Shown in pieces: positions 1 to 9,257 of a DNA stretch of 12,460 nucleotides (within the stretch, counting starts at the first letter, position 1; each line of letters starts with the position of its first letter). This DNA comes from Syntrophaceae bacterium (GTDB taxonomy: Bacteria > Desulfobacterota > DTXE01). The translations under genes and the position numbers were made by a program. The stretch covers positions 1 through 12,460 of the forward strand of contig DTXE01000544.1 of the NCBI GenBank assembly GCA_012962595.1. The letters run 5' to 3'. Below the pieces are notes generated by a model, which was not told the origin of the DNA, searched no databases, and saw only the letters and a program-made list of their open reading frames with translations.

Positions 1-625
1 CCTGATCTAATATGTCATAACCCGAAGATGCTACTATCTTTATACTATGTGCTTGGCCGTCAACCGGAATGGCAAATTGAACCTTGGCCATCCCTTCAAA
101 ACCTTGTCTCCTGGCCCAATGAGGGTATCTCTTGGCGTCTTCAATACGTCTTCTCACTAAATCCTGAAAGCGGAGATAGGCATCCTCAGAGGCAGCAATA
201 CCTTCTTTAGAATTTTCATATTCCGTACTACCCACTGATGCCATATCCTTTTTATCACATATCATATGATCACTTTCTACATATTTTTCTTCTCTTGTGC
301 CCTTGACAGGTGTTTCCATATCTTCAGGAATTTCTTTAATCTCCTGCCTCTTAAGAAAACTGGACTTTCTTTCTTTAACTATGGGTTCAGGCCTTGGTTG
401 AATTTTTGGCTTCCTCCCCTCCTTGGGCATCTCCGAGATTTTAGCAAAGGTCATGTCCTTTATTCCCGCCTGAATTAAGGGTTTCATTATCTCAAGATGC
501 ATTTTTATGCTACCGGCCCTTTCAGTCCGTCTCATTTCTGATTTAAACACTGATGAAATACCCAATAGGGCCAAGTGGATGGCCAATGAGATTATGAGGG
601 TTACTTTTATTGAATCTTCAGGCAT
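1..625 (-). CDS. tonB: TonB family energy transducer, C-terminus cut by the window edge
   Basis: Reading the minus strand from the ATG at 625 gives 208 open codons that run off the left edge. Residues 7-27 form one hydrophobic inner-membrane segment that includes S13-x3-H17, the Ser/His spacing of the TonB transmembrane helix that contacts ExbB/ExbD. Residues 30-145 are a charged periplasmic linker with only a short proline stretch (PKIQPRPEP), poorer in proline than in E. coli TonB. From about residue 150 the TonB C-terminal domain begins: RRRIEDAKRYPHWAR, then GFEGMAKVQF and a VDG turn followed by a Ser-Ser-Gly, all family hallmarks. The last strand and stop lie outside the window. It starts 13 bases after the ChlI-ChlD stop; an in-frame TGA just upstream makes this the first possible ATG, but no good Shine-Dalgarno is seen. 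As the last visible gene of a receptor-led operon, it probably energises that receptor. Confidence 0.88.
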   Translation of the reverse strand, partial: MPEDSIKVTLIISLAIHLALLGISSVFKSEMRRTERAGSIKMHLEIMKPLIQAGIKDMTFAKISEMPKEGRKPKIQPRPEPIVKERKSSFLKRQEIKEIPEDMETPVKGTREEKYVESDHMICDKKDMASVGSTEYENSKEGIAASEDAYLRFQDLVRRRIEDAKRYPHWARRQGFEGMAKVQFAIPVDGQAHSIKIVASSGYDILDQ

Positions 626-638
626 TTTTGCTTGTCAA

Positions 639-2603
639 CTAATTTACTAACTCTCGGACAGTGTAAACAATTTGCTGGGCCTTTAGATCTTCCATCTTAT
701 AATATTTTCCATCCAGGGATTTACAGATTTCCTTTGATCTACCAAAGGTGATGAAGCCATTCTCCGAATCAATGACAAGGGAACTTACACCTAATTTCTT
801 AATCTCAATGGCTATCGACTTGGCCTCTTCTAAGGGATCCCCTCCCCATATGCTCACATTGGGTTTACCATCAGAGATTAATATCAAGAGGGGCTTAGTT
901 TGCCTTTGCTTCTCCTTTTTTAATACCTCAAATGCCAACTTCAATCCATACGAAAGAGGAGTTTTACCCCCTACGGGTAGTTCCTCTAGTTGTTTTTTAG
1001 CAACCTCCACGCTGGAGGTGGGCGGAAGAAGTAACCTTGCCTCACTTCCCTTAAAGGCAATCAAACCTACTTTATCGCGCCTTTGGTAGGCGTCAATGAG
1101 TAAAGAAAGTATGGCCCCCTTGGTCTCTACCATTCTTCGATTGGCGCCCATGGAGCCACTGGCATCCACCACAAACAATATGGTGGTACCTATCTTTTTC
1201 TCCCTTATTTTCTGGCGGAGATCAGGGGGTTCAATGGCCACAGCATTTCCGCCCCTTTCTCTATAAATTTGATGGGGAGCTGCTGCCCTTAAGGTAGCAT
1301 CTAAGGCAACGTCCCTATGCTTATCTTTGAGGATGGTACTTCCCACATATCTTCCCCATTTTGTGTCGGTCCTAGCCTTACTCCTACGCCCAGAACCTCT
1401 CTTGGGTTGCCTATCTAAGGGAAGATTTAATTTCTTGACCTGAAAGGGATCTCCCACCTCAAAGTTTGTTTCTGATCCCCCTTTTTGTGGCTCTTTATGT
1501 TCTCTATTTCGGTGTGAATTCTGGTCTCCCCTGGTTTCTTCCTGCTCTTCACCCTTCGCTTTTTGCTTATTCCTCTGCCTCTGTATGGATTGTTCTAACT
1601 TCTCCTGATCTACTTTGGATTCTTGAAAGGGTCTCTTTGGCATCCGGTGTGGAAGGACAAGCTCAGCTGCCTCCCTGACGTCGTCCTCAGTGATTTCAGT
1701 TCTTTCATGATAGGCAGAAATGGTGTGGGCTGCTTTAAGCATAAAGATGTCAGCCCGATGTCCATCCACACCCATATCCAAGGCAATCTGGGTAATCAAA
1801 TCAAGTATCTCAGGAGAATAGGTAACATTAGGAAGTAATCCTTTAGCCTTTAAAATAAGCCTGCAGAGCCTATCTTGTTCCTGTCTCCATTTCTCTTCAA
1901 AACCATGGGGGTTCCTTTCATAGTCTAGCCACCTCTCAACCACCTCCCTGCGCTCCCTTTGATTTGCAATGCCCTGAACATCGACACAGAGACCAAACCG
2001 GTCTAAAAGTTGTGGCCTCAATTCCCCTTCTTCAGGATTCATAGTACCTACCAGGATGAAACGAGATGGATGTGAGAAGGAAACCCCTTCTCTTTCCACA
2101 ATATTCACCCCCATGGCGGCGGCATCCAGGAGTACATCTACCAGATGGTCGTCCAAAAGGTTTACTTCATCCACATATAGAATCCCACGGTGGGCTTCGG
2201 CCAAAATGCCCGGTTCAAAATGTTTCTCTCCCTTCTTTATGGCCCGTTCTATGTCTAAAGTACCCACTACTCGATCCTCTGTGGCTCCTAAGGGAAGATC
2301 CACCACCTCCATTTTTCTCTTAACAACTGGTAGTTCCTCCCCCTTTTCTTTTCTATTCCAGCATTCAGCACACATCTCCTGCTTAATATCAGGATTACAC
2401 CGAAATTTACAATCTGCTACAACATCTATCTCTGGAAGTAAATAGGCTAACCCCCTAGCGGCTGTGGATTTGGCCGTACCTTTCTCTCCACGTATCAGAA
2501 CCCCTCCCACATTGGGATTAATAGCGTTAAGAATTAATGCCTTCTTCATCTTTTCCTGACCCACAATGGCCGTAAAGGGAAATACCGTTTTTCTGCAACT
2601 CAT
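639..2603 (-). CDS. Fused ChlI/ChlD-type chelatase ATPase (AAA+ plus VWA), CobN partner
   Basis: This 654-residue cytoplasmic protein joins the two motor subunits of Mg/Co chelatases in one chain. The AAA+ (ChlI/BchI-like) part covers about 1-325, with Walker [10 protein letters not shown] at 39-47 and Walker [11 protein letters not shown] at 141-150. A charged low-complexity linker follows at about 330-415. The VWA (ChlD-like) part covers about 470-654 and has an intact MIDAS: DASGS at 480-484, T548 and D578. Family knowledge: such proteins hydrolyse ATP to drive insertion of the metal by the large subunit. The gene directly after cobN makes it the likely stand-in for CobS and CobT, so cobalt is the expected metal; magnesium is less likely because no chlorophyll genes are visible. 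Four cysteines (C65, C69, C78, C81) lie between Walker A and Walker B. The start has a strong GGGGAGG seven bases upstream, 19 bases after the cobN stop. Confidence 0.92.
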   Translation of the reverse strand: MSCRKTVFPFTAIVGQEKMKKALILNAINPNVGGVLIRGEKGTAKSTAARGLAYLLPEIDVVADCKFRCNPDIKQEMCAECWNRKEKGEELPVVKRKMEVVDLPLGATEDRVVGTLDIERAIKKGEKHFEPGILAEAHRGILYVDEVNLLDDHLVDVLLDAAAMGVNIVEREGVSFSHPSRFILVGTMNPEEGELRPQLLDRFGLCVDVQGIANQRERREVVERWLDYERNPHGFEEKWRQEQDRLCRLILKAKGLLPNVTYSPEILDLITQIALDMGVDGHRADIFMLKAAHTISAYHERTEITEDDVREAAELVLPHRMPKRPFQESKVDQEKLEQSIQRQRNKQKAKGEEQEETRGDQNSHRNREHKEPQKGGSETNFEVGDPFQVKKLNLPLDRQPKRGSGRRSKARTDTKWGRYVGSTILKDKHRDVALDATLRAAAPHQIYRERGGNAVAIEPPDLRQKIREKKIGTTILFVVDASGSMGANRRMVETKGAILSLLIDAYQRRDKVGLIAFKGSEARLLLPPTSSVEVAKKQLEELPVGGKTPLSYGLKLAFEVLKKEKQRQTKPLLILISDGKPNVSIWGGDPLEEAKSIAIEIKKLGVSSLVIDSENGFITFGRSKEICKSLDGKYYKMEDLKAQQIVYTVRELVN

Positions 2604-2622
2604 TATGTTGCCTCCCCTATCA

Positions 2623-5600
2623 CTATCTTATCCTCACCTCTTCCATCATTACTTTCCAACCTTCTACATCCTCTGAGGTCATAATATCCACTGAGCCCCC
2701 CTGAAATTCTCCTTCTATATCTCCCATCTTTTCCTCCAGCCAGCCCTCTATCTCTAAATAGATATCCTTTAAGTGCCTCAAGACTTCTGGGTCTGCATTC
2801 CAGAGACCTCTGCTTTCCGCTTCAAGTAGTCTCCTCTCTATCTCTTCCAGTGCCCAGGGGTTGTTCTCCTCAAAAAACTTCCGGTTTTCTTCGTTCAAAA
2901 CGAAGGTCCGGGCAATATCGTCAAATATCCAGTCGTCTACTGCCTCAGTAGTTGCCTCCCAGCCGTAGACCCGACCAATCCTTTTGGATATATCACCTGC
3001 CCCCTTATATCCGTGCCTCTTCATTCCCTCAATCCATTTGGGATTTAAAAGTTTGGTGCGAACAACCCTCCTTACCTCATCGGCTAAATCCCTTACCTCC
3101 GTGTGTTCTGGTTCTCGGGTATCTCCATAGTAACTTTTTACCTCCCTGCCGGAGATGTTTCTGGCAGCGGCGGTCATTCCCCCATGGGTACCGAAATAGC
3201 AGCAACAACCAAAGAGGTCATATTCATCAGAAACTACCTTATTAAAGGTGATATCCACTGTCTTTAGATTATCGATTAACTGTCTCTGAGACTCCTGGCC
3301 AAAGATTCCCTTGCCATAGGCATAGCCATTCCAGTAAACAAAGACATCGGCTAGGTCCTTCTCTTCCTTCCAGGCCGAGGCATAGACCGCTAGTTGTACA
3401 CCGGCGGAATAGGTACCTGGCTTAGAGGTAAAGACCCGCAGAGTGGCCCGCCGCCAAGATTCCTTATCCAAAACATTCTCACCATTGGAATCTATCTGCT
3501 CCAGGGCATGCTTTCTCACAAAATTCATCTCAGGAGGTTCATCTAGGGAGGCAACCGCCTGCACAGCCTCATCAATCAGCTCTATGCAATTGGGGAAGTT
3601 ATCCCTAGTGATGCCAGAGACACGGATGGTCACATCTATCCGGGGCCTTCCCAATTCTTCTAAAGAGATAATCTCAAACCCTCGTACCCGGCCATTAGAA
3701 AGCCAAATGGGTCTCACCCCTAAAAGGTACATGATCTGTCCCATGCCTTCACCATCTGACCACATGATATCGGTAGACATCCACCAGATGGCCACGTTTT
3801 CAGGAATTCTCCCCTCCTCCTTTTTATGTTTTTCTATAATGGCATTTGCCAATCTTTCCCCCACCTTATAGGCAGCCTTGGTAGGGACCCTTTCCGGATC
3901 CAGGGAGTAAAAATTCCTCCCTGTAGGTAATACATCATTTCTTCCTCTGGTAATCAGTCCTGATGGGCCAGCTGGAATATAGCCACCCTCAAAACCATGT
4001 AACAGTGCCTCTATCTCCCCCGAGGCCTCTATTCTAGAGTTTAGCTCCAGGATTTGATCCTTGATTAAATCAAGCTTATTAAGATGACTCTCATCCCTTA
4101 ACCCTTCCCCCAAGATCTCCTTGCACCTTTTCTTCAGGTCTCCATCTTGAGAGATTAAAAGCTCCTTGATAAGCGACTTACCCAAGAGATCGATCTCTTC
4201 CAACAACTCCCCATGGCTCTTGTAGTAAAGGGGGTTAATGGTTCCCTGATTACTCAGAAGATCATGGATCTTAAGGCCCATTAAGCCGCAGATGACCTTA
4301 CGGAGCGAGATCTCTTCGCCCGCATCATAGCGGAGGATAGAATTGATAAAATCGATGCGTTTATCCCCATCAGGTAGCTCTCCGAAGATATGCATCCCAT
4401 CCTGTATCTGGGTATTCCTGGTGCGACTTAATGCCTCATGGACCCTCTTTGTTACCTCCTCAAAGGGCATATCATGGGTAAGCTTAATCTCCTTATCCAA
4501 ATTGGTCTTTGTTATCAGGTCCATGATTAGATGTTCCAATGCGTGAGCACGGCCCTTTTCGCTGATTTTGGCCTGCTCATATTCACCCAGGTAGCGCCCC
4601 AGTTCCTCCAGCCCCTCATAGAGCCCGCCCTGGATCATGACCGTCTGCATATGATCCACCAGGGTGGCGTAACTCCTCCTCTTGGCGATGGTGCCCTCAG
4701 GGGGATTATCGGCATTGTATATATAAAGGTGTGGCAGGTGGCCGATACTTATGTCCGGATAGCAGTTCTGGGAAAGGCCCACACCTTTACCTGGGAGGAA
4801 CTCCAGGTTTCCATGGGTACCCACATGGATGATGACATCTACACCAAAGTTATTTTCTAAATAGTGATAAGTGGCTAGGTATTGGTGTGGTGGAGGCACA
4901 TGGGGATCATGTAGTATTTTACAAACCTGTCCATCACACCTTGCCCCGGCACATCCCCGCTTGGGCTGCACACATACCACCGCATTGCCATACTTAACCC
5001 CGGTAACCACTATCTTACCATCATATACCATGGCGGGAGGGATGCCATTTTTCTTTTCCCCAGGAGGATTCCCCCATGCCTGTATTAAGCGCTCTCTAAC
5101 CTTTTGTGGGAGCGTGTCAAACCATTTTTTATAGTCGTCCACTGAGACAAGGGAAAGGGCACCACCCTTATTGACAATCTCATTCACGGTAGTCCATCTA
5201 AACTCCGATATGGCCTTGCGATCCATGATGGTCTCTATAAGCTCTTTTCCGTTTTCAGGAATGTTTTCTACGGAGTAACCTTCTTCCTTCATGTGCCTCA
5301 AAATCCTGGCTACACTTTCTAAGGTATCCAGATGGGCCCCTCCCCCCACAGTGGCCTCCACAGAGGCGCAGGGATTATTATGGAGGATAAAGGCTACCCT
5401 TCTTTCTCCTTTTGGTTTGTTTCTTAAGTTTATCCAGGCCCTTATCCTCTCGGCTAGCTTGGAACACCGCTCTTTAATAGGCATCCTTCTCTCCATGGTG
5501 GCCTCTTTCTCTTTTATCCTCTTTGCCCCTCCTATAATGATGGGTTCAATTACCCCTTCAAATTCAGGCATGGCCACTGACCAGCCGATACCTGCACCTA

Positions 5601-6498
5601 CTCCCTGTAGGTCGTCTTCCCATTCCTCTATGGTTTTGTAATAGGAGGTGATGGGCTGAAATACTGGAACACCAAGCCTTTTTAGTAGTTCTACACCCTT
5701 CTCTGCACCATTGGTATCCGCTATATCCTCTCCGGCAGCCCTTCCTAAGAAAAAGGTGGTCAGTTTTACTACCGCGTCAACCCTCGGTTTTCCATCCTTC
5801 GTGAGAAAATATTCCAGGAGCACCTGACCACTGCCTTTGGTTCCCAAACCCTTATCTTTAACACTATATGAGAATGCAGGAATTATACCTAAGCCCCTCG
5901 CCTCCAACTCCCGTATAAGGAGGTCTTCTACTTCTAAATTCCCGTTTACCCAATAGTGGCGGGAAAATAATATTCCCACCATGTTTTGCCTCTTGCATCT
6001 TGATCCATACCAGTTGAGATATTCATCAATGTCTGTGAAATGCCTGGGGGCATCCGGATGGTATAGACCTTCCCAGGGAACTGGTCTAGGTGGATCAAAT
6101 GCTATCTCAATCCCTAAGACCTGGTTACTTAGGTAGCGAAGCATATTGGTAAAATTTTCTTCCCCACCTATAGTAATGTAGTTATGGCAGGTAGCTACTA
6201 TTTCCATGTTCACAGTAGATAGTACCCAGTAGGATGGATCATGGCCTACACATATTATAGGTACCTTTTTACCTATCTCCTTCAGCCTTCCCTCTATCTC
6301 ATCCCAGAATGCTTCCGATGTGCGGTAAAGAAGTATCATACCCACTTTGTCAAGTTCCTTTAGGGCCCCCTCTATCTTTATGGAATCATCGGTGAGCGTT
6401 CTGGAGGAGAAGACCTTGAGTTCTAAGAAATCGAGCTGTTTGGCTGAGCGAATCAACACAGGAAGGTGGCTTGCCCACATAATGGAGCCTATTCTCAT
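2623..6498 (-). CDS. cobN: CobN-type cobaltochelatase large subunit
   Basis: At 1291 residues this has the usual length of CobN/BchH large subunits, which bind the tetrapyrrole and the metal and insert Co(II) into hydrogenobyrinate a,c-diamide (late insertion) in the cytoplasm. Recognisable family blocks are QPKRG near 511-515, [13 protein letters not shown] near 535-547, [15 protein letters not shown] at 558-572, [11 protein letters not shown] near 858-868, a YFGTHGG stretch near 1101-1107, [17 protein letters not shown] near 1151-1167, and a typical C-terminal [16 protein letters not shown] start at the ATG at 6498 because GGGAG lies eight bases before it. A TTG 15 bases further upstream is in frame but has no usable ribosome site. 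Cysteines at 509, 516, 521 and 526, and a Cys-Cys-Cys at 1098-1100, are unusual next to conserved blocks. The gene follows the Gate-domain gene by 22 bases and precedes the ATPase partner. A heme-dechelating HmuS-like role is an alternative, because such proteins are CobN homologues in receptor/ABC operons. Confidence 0.93.
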   Translation of the reverse strand: MRIGSIMWASHLPVLIRSAKQLDFLELKVFSSRTLTDDSIKIEGALKELDKVGMILLYRTSEAFWDEIEGRLKEIGKKVPIICVGHDPSYWVLSTVNMEIVATCHNYITIGGEENFTNMLRYLSNQVLGIEIAFDPPRPVPWEGLYHPDAPRHFTDIDEYLNWYGSRCKRQNMVGILFSRHYWVNGNLEVEDLLIRELEARGLGIIPAFSYSVKDKGLGTKGSGQVLLEYFLTKDGKPRVDAVVKLTTFFLGRAAGEDIADTNGAEKGVELLKRLGVPVFQPITSYYKTIEEWEDDLQGVGAGIGWSVAMPEFEGVIEPIIIGGAKRIKEKEATMERRMPIKERCSKLAERIRAWINLRNKPKGERRVAFILHNNPCASVEATVGGGAHLDTLESVARILRHMKEEGYSVENIPENGKELIETIMDRKAISEFRWTTVNEIVNKGGALSLVSVDDYKKWFDTLPQKVRERLIQAWGNPPGEKKNGIPPAMVYDGKIVVTGVKYGNAVVCVQPKRGCAGARCDGQVCKILHDPHVPPPHQYLATYHYLENNFGVDVIIHVGTHGNLEFLPGKGVGLSQNCYPDISIGHLPHLYIYNADNPPEGTIAKRRSYATLVDHMQTVMIQGGLYEGLEELGRYLGEYEQAKISEKGRAHALEHLIMDLITKTNLDKEIKLTHDMPFEEVTKRVHEALSRTRNTQIQDGMHIFGELPDGDKRIDFINSILRYDAGEEISLRKVICGLMGLKIHDLLSNQGTINPLYYKSHGELLEEIDLLGKSLIKELLISQDGDLKKRCKEILGEGLRDESHLNKLDLIKDQILELNSRIEASGEIEALLHGFEGGYIPAGPSGLITRGRNDVLPTGRNFYSLDPERVPTKAAYKVGERLANAIIEKHKKEEGRIPENVAIWWMSTDIMWSDGEGMGQIMYLLGVRPIWLSNGRVRGFEIISLEELGRPRIDVTIRVSGITRDNFPNCIELIDEAVQAVASLDEPPEMNFVRKHALEQIDSNGENVLDKESWRRATLRVFTSKPGTYSAGVQLAVYASAWKEEKDLADVFVYWNGYAYGKGIFGQESQRQLIDNLKTVDITFNKVVSDEYDLFGCCCYFGTHGGMTAAARNISGREVKSYYGDTREPEHTEVRDLADEVRRVVRTKLLNPKWIEGMKRHGYKGAGDISKRIGRVYGWEATTEAVDDWIFDDIARTFVLNEENRKFFEENNPWALEEIERRLLEAESRGLWNADPEVLRHLKDIYLEIEGWLEEKMGDIEGEFQGGSVDIMTSEDVEGWKVMMEEVRIR

Positions 6499-6506
6499 AG
6501 TTAAAT

Positions 6507-6511
6507 CTCCC
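6507..6511 (-). promoter_or_regulatory. Ribosome binding site deciding the cobN start
   Basis: The minus strand reads GGGAGATTTAACTATG here. GGGAG is eight bases from the ATG at 6498, a normal spacing. The TTG at 6513 falls just ahead of this motif and has only GGAAA a few bases upstream, too close to work well. The ATG is therefore preferred and the protein begins MRIGSIMW. Confidence 0.7.
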
Positions 6512-6520
6512 AAGCTTTCC

Positions 6521-7453
6521 TTATCTCATCAAAAATAAAGCCACAATTGCCATAATTATAAGACCCTGCCTCAATGCAGTAGAAATGACCATTAACTGAG
6601 TCCCTATCTTAGGTCCGAATATCCCTACATAATAGGGTATCAAATACCGCAGGCCTACAATACCAGTAAGCACATTTCCTACAAGTAAAATCATAACGAT
6701 GTCTTTCCCTGCCAAGACACCCTTGGTTAGAAGGTTGGAAGCCACGGTATAGGCCGCAACATTACCGACAAACTGAGCTCCAATAATGGTTACCCCCTCG
6801 GTAGGTATGGGCAGATATTTAGTTATACCTTTCAAATATGAGGCCAATGCCTCAAATGCCCCCAAATCAATCAACACAAAGGTAACGGCGGTGATGGGTA
6901 TGGTAATCATTACTATCCGCCTTATGATATTTTTAGAATTCCTGATACCTTCTATTAGCGCGGGCCAAAATTCTGGTCTTACTTTGGGGGCTACCTCCAT
7001 ACACTCATGATCCCTTTTTGGTAGCATAAGCCGCCCTACTGAAAGTACAAAGGCTGTCTTTACCAGTCCCACCACAACCAGGATGCCAAAGTAAGCAAGT
7101 CCCGTCATACCCAATAAAGGAATCAGTATAGGAAGCATTGCCCGCCAGTGCATGATTATAGCAGGGAAGGAATTGGCTAAGGAGGCAATAAATAGCTCCC
7201 TTTTCTCTATATTGCCCTTATTATATAGCTCCACCAGCATACTGTTGGCAGCAGTTGGGGAGCCAAAGGCGGTGATAAAACTCAATCCACACTCATCTCT
7301 TAAATGGCCAAGTGAAACAACTGGTCTGGCTATGAAGGACAGTTTTTCCACAAAACCCAGGGAGACAACTAGATTGACTCCTATTACGCCAAGGATCATG
7401 GAGGGTATCATTATACTGAGGTATTTTGAGGCAGAGATTAAAGATGCCAGCAT
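6521..7453 (-). CDS. Gate (nucleoside-recognition) domain integral membrane protein, unknown substrate
   Basis: This 310-residue protein has about seven or eight hydrophobic segments (roughly 8-33, 88-113, 114-143, 177-200, 222-243, 250-275, 286-309). It looks like two related halves of the Gate family, the fold shared by SpmA/SpmB, the FeoB membrane core and concentrative nucleoside carriers. Polar motifs inside the membrane region are GSPTAANSML at 64-73, NSFPAIIMHWRAMLP at 94-108 and GAQFVGNVAAY at 225-235. A hydrophilic loop with one cysteine (C151) lies between the halves at 144-170. The start has GAGGT six bases upstream, placed across the stop of the ATPase gene, so the two are translationally coupled. 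I cannot name the substrate. Its place between a corrinoid ABC transporter and cobN suggests movement of cobalt, a tetrapyrrole or a precursor; that is inference. The name nucleoside recognition should not be taken as evidence for nucleoside transport. Confidence 0.8.
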   Translation of the reverse strand: MLASLISASKYLSIMIPSMILGVIGVNLVVSLGFVEKLSFIARPVVSLGHLRDECGLSFITAFGSPTAANSMLVELYNKGNIEKRELFIASLANSFPAIIMHWRAMLPILIPLLGMTGLAYFGILVVVGLVKTAFVLSVGRLMLPKRDHECMEVAPKVRPEFWPALIEGIRNSKNIIRRIVMITIPITAVTFVLIDLGAFEALASYLKGITKYLPIPTEGVTIIGAQFVGNVAAYTVASNLLTKGVLAGKDIVMILLVGNVLTGIVGLRYLIPYYVGIFGPKIGTQLMVISTALRQGLIIMAIVALFLMR

Positions 7454-7462
7454 AGAAGGACC

Positions 7463-8239
7463 TCATTCAACTCCTGGAATCTTGGGGTAAATGAATCTTA
7501 GGCCATCTTGGGAAAGGAAATCTACATCCAGGTCATAAACATTCTTTAAATTTTCCCTGGTGATCACAGAAGATGGCTTACCGAAGGCCACCATTTTACC
7601 TTTATTTAAAAGGGCTACTTTATCTGAAAAGATCAGGGATAGATTGGGATCATGAAGGGTTAGAAGCACAGTCAATCCTTCCTTTTTGGCCAGATCCCTT
7701 ACTACCCTTAACACACTGATTTGATTTTTAAAATCCAGGTGGGCGGTGGGCTCATCTAAGAGAAGAATTTTGGGCTCTTGGGCCAAGCTCCTGGCTATTA
7801 GTGTAAGCTGTCTTTCACCACCGCTTATCTGGGTATAAGGTCTTTCAGCCAGATGTCCTATGCCCACAGCTTCTAAGGCCTTTACAGCTACACCTTTATC
7901 TCTTTGAGAGGGCCATGAAAAAAGGCCCACATGCGGCAATCTCCCCATAAGCACCACCTCAAGGGTGGTATAAGGGAACGGAGGATGATGTTCCTGGGGA
8001 ACTGTGGCCAGAAGTTTGGCCATTCCCCTCCTTTTTAATCTAAAAATCCTTTGACCGTCCAGGGTAATTGTGCCTTCATCAAAGTTCCATGTCCCATTTA
8101 TGCACTTAATTAAGCTGGTTTTCCCTGAGGCATTGGGGCCAAAGATAGTGGTCACTTCCTCTGGCAAGGCGTTAAACCCGATACCATCGAGAATAGTCAG
8201 TTTTTTATGTCTTAAGATAAGGTCTCTTACCTGTATCAT
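7463..8239 (-). CDS. btuD: ABC transporter ATPase, BtuD/FecE type
   Basis: The ATP-hydrolysing subunit of the importer, on the cytoplasmic face of the inner membrane, 258 residues from the chosen ATG. All motor motifs are intact: Walker A GPNASGKTS at 34-42, Q-loop Gln82 in VPQEH, signature ISGGERQ at 138-144, Walker B ILLLDEP at 158-164 and the switch histidine H196 in TLHD. The length and the LMGRLPH block after the Q-loop are typical of the siderophore, heme and cobalamin ATPases. The start at 8239 makes an ATGA overlap with the permease stop. A TTG nine bases upstream (8248) is also in frame with GGGG seven bases before it and cannot be excluded. The btuD name rests on the operon (cobN, leader, receptor), because sequence alone does not separate it from heme or siderophore ATPases. 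Confidence 0.9.
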   Translation of the reverse strand: MIQVRDLILRHKKLTILDGIGFNALPEEVTTIFGPNASGKTSLIKCINGTWNFDEGTITLDGQRIFRLKRRGMAKLLATVPQEHHPPFPYTTLEVVLMGRLPHVGLFSWPSQRDKGVAVKALEAVGIGHLAERPYTQISGGERQLTLIARSLAQEPKILLLDEPTAHLDFKNQISVLRVVRDLAKKEGLTVLLTLHDPNLSLIFSDKVALLNKGKMVAFGKPSSVITRENLKNVYDLDVDFLSQDGLRFIYPKIPGVE

Positions 8240-9249
8240 GGGGCCCAAACCTTTACCCCACCCCTTTTCAATAAATATATAAAAAATGGAGCTCCAGAAA
8301 TGGTGGTAATGATTCCCACCGGGATCTCAAAGGTAGTTACTATTCTGGCCAGATCATCGGCAAGAAGCATGAAGGAAGCCCCCACCGTCATGGATAAAGG
8401 GATTAACCTTTTATGATCTGGCCCTATCAACATCCTCACCATATGGGGAATCATAAGACCTACCCAGCCTATAATCCCACTTACGGAAACAGCAGAGGCC
8501 ACAGCTAGGGCAGATGCCGCTATAAACATGCCCCTTTCTCTTCCTACATCAATACCTAAGGATTTGGCTTCTTCATCACCCATAGAAAGCGCATTGAGCC
8601 TCCACCTCATAAGGAAAAGTGGGGCACACCCCACAAATATCCAGGGGGCTGATGTATATATGGCCTTCCAGTCAGAGAGGGATAGACTTCCCATAAGCCA
8701 ATATACCATAGTGGATAATTTATGGGGATCCACCATGAATTTGATTATAGAAACCAGTGCGAAGAAAAGGGCGGAAACAATGATTCCCGCTAGAACCAAG
8801 GACAAGGTGGGTACTTCCCTCCTGGTCTTTGCTATGCCATAGGTGATGAATGCCGCCAACAATCCGAAGATAAAGGCACAAAGCTGAATGGGTACACCAG
8901 GCAAAAAGGCTATACTTATAGCACAACCAAATGCCGCCCCAGAAGAAAGCCCCAAGATGTATGGATCCACCAAGGGATTTCTAAATATGGCTTGGAGGGT
9001 GGCCCCTGAGGAAGAAAGGGCTACGCCCACCAGCATAGCCAGAATAATCCTGGGAATCCTGATATCAAACAAAATGGCCCCATAGGTTTCAGGCCAGGGA
9101 GAGCGAGTGAATGGAGAAATAATTTTTTTAAAAAGCATATAGATAATGGTCAAAGGAGGGATTTCATAGGCCCCTAAAAAAAGGGAGAAGAAGAATACTG
9201 GGATAGGGGAAAGGGCCAAAATGATATAAATTATCTTCTGCTTTGCCAT
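8236..9249 (-). CDS. btuC: ABC transporter permease, BtuC/FecCD family
   Basis: The membrane-spanning channel subunit of the importer; it works as a dimer. The 337 residues contain about ten hydrophobic helices, as in BtuC. Family blocks seen are RIPRIILAMLVGVALSSSGA at 64-83, then QAIFRNPLVDPYILGLSSGA at 86-105, the cytoplasmic coupling stretch LNALSMGDEEAKSLG at 218-232, GWVGLMIPHMVRMLIGPDHK at 261-280, and a closing PVGIITTISGAPFF at 310-323. I start at the ATG at 9249, eight bases after the binding-protein stop, because it leaves a short Lys-rich cytoplasmic tail before helix 1. An upstream ATG at 9294 would add 15 residues and overlap the previous gene by 37 bases. Neither has a clear Shine-Dalgarno, so translation may depend on coupling. 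The stop overlaps the ATPase start. A heme or siderophore permease is the alternative by sequence alone. Confidence 0.88.
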   Translation of the reverse strand: MAKQKIIYIILALSPIPVFFFSLFLGAYEIPPLTIIYMLFKKIISPFTRSPWPETYGAILFDIRIPRIILAMLVGVALSSSGATLQAIFRNPLVDPYILGLSSGAAFGCAISIAFLPGVPIQLCAFIFGLLAAFITYGIAKTRREVPTLSLVLAGIIVSALFFALVSIIKFMVDPHKLSTMVYWLMGSLSLSDWKAIYTSAPWIFVGCAPLFLMRWRLNALSMGDEEAKSLGIDVGRERGMFIAASALAVASAVSVSGIIGWVGLMIPHMVRMLIGPDHKRLIPLSMTVGASFMLLADDLARIVTTFEIPVGIITTISGAPFFIYLLKRGGVKVWAP

Positions 9250-9257
9250 TGGTTGTA

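Noticed and set aside
639..2603. Magnesium chelatase for chlorophyll synthesis
   Set aside because: No photosynthesis genes are in the window, and the gene follows cobN in a receptor/ABC operon. A cobalt role fits better.
3443..3871. Long open frame on the plus strand opposite cobN (142 codons)
   Set aside because: It is fully antisense to a confident CobN, has no recognisable domain and a composition expected of a shadow frame. The same holds for the other plus-strand frames across the window.
6499..6513. TTG start giving a five-residue longer CobN
   Set aside because: No ribosome site at a workable distance, whereas the ATG at 6498 has GGGAG at eight bases.
6521..7453. Naming the Gate protein a nucleoside transporter or FeoB
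   Set aside because: It has no FeoB GTPase domain, and the domain name is historical. The surroundings point to metal or tetrapyrrole handling, with no nucleoside genes nearby.
8720..8926. Small minus-strand frame within the permease gene (68 codons)
   Set aside because: It overlaps the confident permease in another frame, has no motif and is not needed to explain the sequence.
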